NCBI GenBank assembly: GCA_964632845.1
Contig: CAZWDU010000013.1
Location: forward strand, 1-47,232
Direction: 5' to 3'
Length of the DNA: 47,232 bases
Source: JAOZHU01 sp964632845
GTDB lineage: Archaea > Thermoproteota > Bathyarchaeia > Bathyarchaeales > Bathycorpusculaceae
Part shown: positions 42,988 to 47,232 of the stretch, piece after piece
Position numbering within the stretch: the first letter of the stretch is position 1
Layout of the letters: each line of letters opens with the position of its first letter
Notes under the pieces: model-generated
Databases searched by the model: none
Told to the model about the DNA's origin: nothing
Seen by the model: only the letters and a program-made list of their open reading frames with translations
Translations under genes and position numbers: made by a program

Positions 42988-43473
42988 ATGGGTACAGAAC
43001 TTGACAAAGTCGATATCGCCATTATTAGAGCCCTTCAAGAAAATGCCCGAGCCAGCTTTGCTGAAATCGCTAAAAGCTGCGGTGTATCGACCGACACAAT
43101 AAGTAAAAGATTCAAGAAAATCAAGACCATGGGCATTGCAAGGGGAACGACCGTTTTACTGAATCCCAAAAGTTTTGGTTGTGATTTTGTAGCTAGCTTT
43201 GGAATAAGAACAGACCATTTTCATACTGAAAAGGTATTGGAATTTTTGAAGAAGTCACCAGAGATAATATTCTCGGCTCGCACAATGGGAAGACACAGCA
43301 TTTTCGCGGTCGCTAGTGTTAAAAACATTACAGAACTTAATCAAGTCAAAGAGTCAATTAAAGGAAACCCCCTGGTTAGAGAGATAACGACTAGCATCTG
43401 GGTTAATGAGATACTGCTGTGTCCTGAGAACTTCGATCTAAACGCCATTAATGGAAATGATCCAATTGGATAG
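42988..43473 (+). CDS. Lrp/AsnC-family transcription regulator
   Basis: A 161-residue regulator. An N-terminal helix-turn-helix (DKVDIAIIRALQENARASFA then EIAKSCGVSTDTISKRFKKI) is followed by a RAM-type alpha/beta ligand domain. It ends with an unusual extra EILLCPENF tail. ATG 42988 after GGGGTG. It is divergent from the zinc-ribbon/gdhA pair and overlaps a second Lrp gene by 23 bp. Lrp proteins often sense amino acids; control of gdhA by glutamate or another amino acid is an inference from position. Confidence 0.85.
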   Translation: MGTELDKVDIAIIRALQENARASFAEIAKSCGVSTDTISKRFKKIKTMGIARGTTVLLNPKSFGCDFVASFGIRTDHFHTEKVLEFLKKSPEIIFSARTMGRHSIFAVASVKNITELNQVKESIKGNPLVREITTSIWVNEILLCPENFDLNAINGNDPIG

Positions 43474-43930
43474 CTTAGACTTTTCTATAATAGAAGCGCT
43501 CGTCAAAGACGCTCGCACATCGTTTCGCCAGATTGCCAAGACTCTAAACGTTTCACCGGACACAATAATTGGAAGGTACAACACACTTCAGGAAAAAGGT
43601 GTTATCCGAGGAACAACGATTGTTCTCAATCCTAAAAAAATAGGGTACAACGCAATGGCAGTTTTCATGATTGACCTTTCACCGGCAGAGAGCACTGAAA
43701 ATCAGTTTGATTCTTCGTTGATACTGCAAAAAATTATAAAATTGAGAGACATAATCGTCGCCTCTAAAACTGTAGGTGACCATGACTTGTTAGCCATTGG
43801 AGTAGTAAGAGATTTCAATCATTTGTTTGCTGTAAGAAATGAAATAGCGGCAATTCCCGGAGTCAAAGATATAGAAGGTTCCTTCTGGAACGAAATAACT
43901 GAACTCTATCCAAGGTACTTCGTAATTTAA
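43451..43930 (+). CDS. Lrp/AsnC-family transcription regulator (second of pair)
   Basis: A 159-residue paralogue of the preceding gene: helix-turn-helix LDSLDFSIIEALVKDARTSF then RQIAKTLNVSPDTIIGRYNT, a shared GTTIVLNPKKIGYNAM linker and a RAM domain, ending FWNEITELYPRYF. ATG 43451 (or ATG 43457) lies inside the end of the first gene, so the two are translationally coupled and may form mixed dimers or octamers. Both share the RGTT.VLNPK linker, indicating tandem duplication. Confidence 0.85.
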   Translation: MEMIQLDSLDFSIIEALVKDARTSFRQIAKTLNVSPDTIIGRYNTLQEKGVIRGTTIVLNPKKIGYNAMAVFMIDLSPAESTENQFDSSLILQKIIKLRDIIVASKTVGDHDLLAIGVVRDFNHLFAVRNEIAAIPGVKDIEGSFWNEITELYPRYFVI

Positions 43931-43974
43931 TATAGATAGAGAATCCGATAAATTCCTGCTCTGCAAGTAGGTGG

Positions 43975-44193
43975 CTATATTACACCTTTAGCCCAATAGT
44001 GTTTTTCAGCTTTGTAACAATCAAAACACAAATGTCTATCTTCAAGGACATATTCCGGATTTTTTTCACCGCAACCAGCGCATTCCTCAGCGATTTTATC
44101 ATCGCTTACAGGGGATTTATTCTTGCCAGCCTGCAAATGTTTCTTGTCTCCTTTTTGCAAATTGCAGTCGTGCAAGATTTTCAAATACTCCAC
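43975..44193 (-). CDS. Small Cys-rich (zinc-finger) protein
   Basis: A 72-residue protein with CAGCGEKNPEYVLEDRHLCF then DC, i.e. a CxxC...CxxC zinc knuckle in the second half, and a Lys-rich first half. The frame starts with GTG 44193. TATTTAAG lies about 25 nt upstream, so the message would be leaderless. No function assigned. It is divergent from the AlbA_2 gene. Confidence 0.5.
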   Translation of the reverse strand: MEYLKILHDCNLQKGDKKHLQAGKNKSPVSDDKIAEECAGCGEKNPEYVLEDRHLCFDCYKAEKHYWAKGVI

Positions 44194-44260
44194 TGCAATT
44201 GTCTATAAATCGGCTTAAATACTTATTGAACAGTAAACACATTCTGAATAACACCAACAG

Positions 44261-44280
44261 TATGAAGTATATACTTCATA
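44261..44280. promoter_or_regulatory. Perfect 20-bp palindrome
   Basis: TATGAAGTATATACTTCATA is a perfect inverted repeat. It lies in the 297-bp gap between the divergent Cys-rich and AlbA_2 genes. Symmetry and length suit a dimeric regulator site; it also contains a TATA-like core. Confidence 0.55.
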
Positions 44281-44402
44281 TTTCAGTTCGCGCTAAAAGA
44301 GTGTGTTAAGGGAGAGGCTCAGAGGACAAGGGGTTCCCTTTTAGGGGATTGCGCGCATCGAGTTTCCCGAGGCGCTTTGCGTATCGTTTGGCTTTCTGCG
44401 CG

Positions 44403-44424
44403 GAACGTTCGGCGCGGAGCGAGC
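44403..44424 (+). repeat. GC-rich direct repeat, left of AlbA_2 gene
   Basis: GGAACGTTCGGCGCGGAGCG at 44403-44422 plus AG. It matches 45671-45692 in 19 of 22 positions. The surroundings (44351-44431) are far more GC-rich than the AT-rich neighbourhood. Confidence 0.6.
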
Positions 44425-44490
44425 GCGCAAGCAATATAGACTTGACTTATCGCGCGTTTTATATCTGTCATGCGTCAAAAGATATTTTGA

Positions 44491-45645
44491 TTGAAATTGG
44501 TTATATCACTGTTTACTCTGGAAAAATCAAAGGTTGATTACAAAGAAGTCAAGAGCTTCTGTGACCAGCAAATTTCTGAGGGTCTCAGAATTGAATATAA
44601 AAGAGATTTTCCCAAAAATGAAGCCCTATCAAAAAGCGTGTGCGCCTTTGCTAATACTGAAGGGGGGATAATCTTGATTGGCGTAGAAGCAGACAAGAAA
44701 AGCAATGTTCCTACTGATATTCCAGGCATTAGCATTGAAAAGGGGTTAGAAGAAAAGGTTAGCAATATTTGTTTGAGCCACGTATTGCCGAGAATTATGC
44801 CCGAAGTGAAATTGTGTCATTTCAATTTAGCTGATGGTAGAGAGCGCGCAGTTCTTTTTGTTCGAATAAGCCAAAGTTTCACTCCGCCCCATTATGTTTG
44901 GCAAACTAGAGAAATACTGGTCAGGGTTAACTGTGAAAATGAACGAGCTGATTTGCAGACTATAGAGGACTTGTTTGAACGACGTAAAAAAATCCGAGAA
45001 GAGAGCGGTTACAGCTCTTCTACCATGTGGAGTTGGAAGTATTTGGAAATCGAAGCCCCAGTTTTCGAAAGTGTGGTTGTTTGTCTCAACTTTGCCAAAG
45101 ATATTGTGTCTTTCAACAAAGAAAACGAAGCCGTATTTTTTAGGATTGCCAATGGAGTTATGAGGTTAAGCGAACAGGTTCCATACCCCAATTATTTACA
45201 ACTTCTGAGCCGAAATTCTCAAGGGCAGATAACTCGTGCTTGCAGAATAGATGCTGAAAGATTGGTTTTTCAAAAAAAGGTGGATGTCGACCGAAATGGG
45301 CTACTAGTTTTTGAGTGCTTTCAGTTTTTATCAAAAGTCTTGAAGGCAAGCCGAGAGTTTTGCGCTCATGTCGGCTTCTATGGAGATATCTCGTTTGGAT
45401 TGAATATAGAGGATGCAAAGGGTCTTAGCCTCGCTTTTCCGCTAGAACGGCGACTTGATGACGATTACAAAAGTGAATGGAAAACAATTTACGTATCTCG
45501 AACTGTGCGTTTTGACGATTTGGCAAATTTGTCTCAGACTATTCAGGATATGTTTGGGGAGTTTTGCAGGTTTTTCCATCTATCACTAAGTAGTAAGATA
45601 AACGAGGAGATTGTTGAAGAGTATTTTTTGTCTTTCTTAAGGTAG
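44491..45645 (+). CDS. AlbA_2 (Schlafen-like) domain protein
   Basis: A protein of up to 384 residues. Residues about 25-150 form an AlbA_2 (PF04326-like) domain: SEGLRIEYKRDFPK, then SVCAFANTEGGIILIGVEAD and PPHYVWQTREILVRVN. The C-terminal 230 residues (ERRKKIREESGY onward) are not recognised. AlbA_2 proteins bind nucleic acid or nucleotide and include regulators, helicase fusions and several antiviral proteins. The start at TTG 44491 has no binding site and the first 20 residues are uncertain. The gene is flanked by a pair of GC-rich direct repeats and lies in the proposed island, suggesting a mobile cassette. Confidence 0.75.
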   Translation: MKLVISLFTLEKSKVDYKEVKSFCDQQISEGLRIEYKRDFPKNEALSKSVCAFANTEGGIILIGVEADKKSNVPTDIPGISIEKGLEEKVSNICLSHVLPRIMPEVKLCHFNLADGRERAVLFVRISQSFTPPHYVWQTREILVRVNCENERADLQTIEDLFERRKKIREESGYSSSTMWSWKYLEIEAPVFESVVVCLNFAKDIVSFNKENEAVFFRIANGVMRLSEQVPYPNYLQLLSRNSQGQITRACRIDAERLVFQKKVDVDRNGLLVFECFQFLSKVLKASREFCAHVGFYGDISFGLNIEDAKGLSLAFPLERRLDDDYKSEWKTIYVSRTVRFDDLANLSQTIQDMFGEFCRFFHLSLSSKINEEIVEEYFLSFLR

Positions 45646-45670
45646 CTTGAAGTGACGTCTGACGTGCTCT

Positions 45671-45692
45671 GGAACGTGCGAGGCGGAGCGAG
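45671..45692 (+). repeat. GC-rich direct repeat, right of AlbA_2 gene
   Basis: GGAACGTGCGAGGCGGAGCG at 45671-45690 plus AG, in the same orientation as the copy at 44403, 1,268 bp away. It starts 25 bp after the AlbA_2 stop. The rest of the 45646-46000 gap has no gene; 45949-46000 is the flank that matches 40634-40685. Confidence 0.6.
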
Positions 45693-46000
45693 GAGCGACG
45701 CCGAGCCTTCACTTGATAGTTACTGACAAAACTACGCCTGATTTTGTAGCCTATAATTAACTATCGGTTTTTTTAGGTTTTCGAGAACCAGTTTAACGCG
45801 GTCTTTGCATCGTTGGTAGCGTTCTGGGTATTTTTTTTTATTACTTCACTTATCTGTTTTCTCTGTCGTGATTGCGGGTTCAGGTTTAGCGATAAATCTA
45901 ATACATTTTTAGAGGTTAATTGTGGGTGCCAATTAAGCGCTATCTATTAGGAAGCGAAAATGGAACTGTTACAGGAAAGCGATGAAAATAATGTTTGATG

Positions 46001-46074
46001 TGCCGAGGGCCGGGTTTGAACCGGCGACAACTCGGTCTTCAGCCGAGCGCTCTCCCAGGCTGAGCTACCTCGGC
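46001..46074 (-). tRNA. tRNA-Phe (GAA)
   Basis: The minus strand folds as a 74-nt tRNA: acceptor GCCGAGG with CCTCGGC, D-arm GCTC/GAGC, anticodon arm CTCGG-CTGAAGA-CCGAG with anticodon GAA, and T-arm GCCGG-TTCAAAC-CCGGC. The discriminator base is A and CCA is not encoded. No intron. Its 3' end is the proposed integration site of the neighbouring island. Confidence 0.97.
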
Positions 46075-46254
46075 ACTTTTGCGGGTGATTTCGGGTATTT
46101 TTGAGAGCGCCATAGACTCAATGTAAGTCATGTTTATTTACGTTTTCGTAGGAAGCTCCCGTTGTCTTTTTGTCGTATGTGTTAAGTCGCTGAAGGCTCT
46201 ATACTCTATTTATTTTATTGGTGAAACCCTAATGTTGGGTGCTGTTTTTTCAAT

Positions 46255-46584
46255 GTGCAAGTGATATGGTTGGACACCCCGACCCCTAGGTCTGAATGCA
46301 AATTGCTGCCGCAAGTCAGGTTGCTTTTTCTCAAGGCTGAGCATTCGCAAAAGGCAGCGGCTGTATTGGCTAGTTTAAAATTCAAGAATTCGAAAGTCTC
46401 TATAAGCAAAATGCTGTTTGAAGATGGAGGGCACACGTTAATTTTGGTGTTTAATTCTTCTGGTGCGTGCCCATCAGAACTCTTCTCTTTCGTATCCGCC
46501 GTGGTTGACGCCGTTTTAACCGCGAGTCCATTGCTGCGTGCAATCACGGTTCCTTTGGTGCAGAATTCAGCAGTCACCTTATAG
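46255..46584 (+). CDS. Hypothetical protein, possibly Pcc1-like
   Basis: A frame of 109 residues. The part from about residue 25 (FLKAEHSQKAAAVLASLKFK, then VSISKMLFEDGGHTLILVFN and FSFVSAVVDAVLTAS) has the beta-alpha-beta-beta-alpha order of the Pcc1 subunit of KEOPS, which makes t6A in tRNA; this match is weak and from general pattern only. GTG 46255 is the frame start and GTG 46261 an alternative. An opposite-strand frame covers the same stretch but looks less protein-like. Confidence 0.4.
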   Translation: MQVIWLDTPTPRSECKLLPQVRLLFLKAEHSQKAAAVLASLKFKNSKVSISKMLFEDGGHTLILVFNSSGACPSELFSFVSAVVDAVLTASPLLRAITVPLVQNSAVTL

Positions 46585-46799
46585 TGTAAGCTGCTTGATA
46601 TGCCTTGAAGGTAGGTGGAGCAAGAAGAACGCGTTTTAAGCGCAGGTTCACTAAGTAAACGTCTAGTTTTGTGGGTTGGCGTTGGACTGTTGCATTATGC
46701 CTTTTTAGTTGGGTTCGGAATCTGAGTGTTTAATAGCTAAGAAAATGAAACATTGTTTAATAAAGAAGGCGGGCTGTTGTGGATTTGAGGAGAACTCGA

Positions 46800-46958
46800 A
46801 TGGAGAAGAAGGCTATCATAACAGTTGAACTAGTCGAAGAAAGCGTTACAAGCTCAAACGGTGCAATCGCGGAAGAACTACTTCAGTGGTTCAAAGACGC
46901 ATCGTTGCCCGCGCCATGGGTCAAAAAAGTAACTGCCGTCATAGTGCAGGACGCTTAA
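46800..46958 (+). CDS. Small conserved protein, 52 residues
   Basis: ATG 46800, 6 nt after GAGGAG, opens MEKKAIITVELVEESVTSSN and ends PWVKKVTAVIVQDA. It is a relative of the 50-residue gene at 32393, with the same strand-helix-strand layout and conserved N-terminal [DE]KxAII motif and Trp before the last strand. Function unknown. Its stop overlaps that of the convergent small membrane-protein gene by 4 bp. Confidence 0.75.
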   Translation: MEKKAIITVELVEESVTSSNGAIAEELLQWFKDASLPAPWVKKVTAVIVQDA

Positions 46959-47092
46959 ACGCCTAATAACGCAACGTGGTTTGTTAGGAAATACCCTATC
47001 AACGCGGTTGCTAAGAAGCACACGAACATTAGAAGCCGCTCATGCTTGTGATCTTCTTCAAACTCATTCTTTTTTGACTTGCGCACCATCAT
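46955..47092 (-). CDS. Small single-helix membrane protein, 45 residues
   Basis: Reading from ATG 47092 the product is MMVRKSKKNEFEEDHKHERL followed by a hydrophobic segment (LMFVCFLATALIGYFL) and TNHVALLGV. The charged front half would be cytoplasmic. AAAGG precedes the two ATG codons. No family recognised. Confidence 0.55.
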   Translation of the reverse strand: MMVRKSKKNEFEEDHKHERLLMFVCFLATALIGYFLTNHVALLGV

Positions 47093-47177
47093 TCGCCTTT
47101 CGGCTCTTGTTTTAGGTTCGACAGGGGAAAGGTTTTATGAAGGAGCAATCAATATTTGACGTTCAGAACGCACCACA

Positions 47178-47232
47178 GGGCCGGTAGTCTAGCTGGCTAG
47201 GACGTCGCCCTCACGCGGCGAAGATCACCGGT
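47178..47232 (+). tRNA. tRNA-Val (CAC), cut by window end
   Basis: The first 55 nt of a tRNA: acceptor GGGCCGG, D-arm and anticodon arm TCGCC-CTCACGC-GGCGA giving anticodon CAC (Val). The T-arm begins at the window edge. A TATA-like GGTTTTATGA lies near 47130-47140. Confidence 0.92.

Noticed and set aside
46215..46577. Minus-strand 120-codon open frame
   Set aside because: It lies opposite a more protein-like plus-strand frame and has no recognisable feature.

Overview
The window is archaeal chromosome, most likely from an uncultured member of the Bathyarchaeia (TACK group). Supporting markers are an ESCRT-III/CdvB division protein, a UbiA-type digeranylgeranylglyceryl phosphate synthase for ether lipids, tRNA endonuclease EndA, archaeal-type GlyRS and AsnRS, an archaeal SPOUT RNA methyltransferase, and TATA-box promoters. 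Many genes start with TTG or GTG. The genus-level placement is inference. No CRISPR array, rRNA operon or replication origin was seen.

Layout. 1-3.7 kb: RNA methyltransferase (cut by the window edge), phosphoglucose/phosphomannose isomerase, inositol-1-phosphate synthase, a zinc ribbon and a stand-alone pyruvate-kinase C-terminal domain. 3.7-6.7 kb: a large secreted beta-propeller protein. 6.7-12.1 kb: GlyRS, a PhoU-like protein, EndA, a sugar nucleotidyltransferase and the lipid prenyltransferase. 12.1-15.7 kb: three consecutive cell-surface genes, two of them right-handed beta-helix (NosD-like) proteins. 16.1-19 kb: CdvB, UV endonuclease UvsE, a heliorhodopsin and, just upstream of it, a 39-residue desulforedoxin-like gene. 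19.3-26.8 kb: a membrane-tethered winged-helix protein, a secreted beta-propeller protein, a CDF metal transporter with a triple C-terminal domain, an MFS carrier, AsnRS and a flavin reductase. 26.8-29 kb: a third NosD-like surface protein. 29-33.5 kb: acetyl-CoA synthetase and an acetate-family permease around small genes and a transposase scrap. 33.8-39 kb: Ca2+-type P-ATPase and membrane pyrophosphatase. 39-40.4 kb: a TPR protein. 40.6-46.1 kb: an apparent integrated island that ends in tRNA-Phe. 46.2-47.2 kb: small genes and the start of tRNA-Val.

The most notable signal is a 16-bp palindrome, consensus GTCAAGAAANCTTGAC. It occurs in one to three copies in front of five separate surface-protein genes. 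In all five promoters the proximal copy lies exactly 8 nt upstream of a TTTTAT-like TATA box, and in three the next copy is centred exactly 33 bp further away. This looks like a dedicated, undescribed regulon for cell-envelope beta-propeller and beta-helix proteins.

Other points of interest are the heliorhodopsin/desulforedoxin/UvsE cluster, and the island of about 5.3 kb. The island is bounded by tRNA-Phe and a decayed copy of its 3' end. It carries a bacterial-type glutamate dehydrogenase, tandem Lrp regulators, a capsid-protein-like fragment and an AlbA_2 protein flanked by GC-rich repeats.
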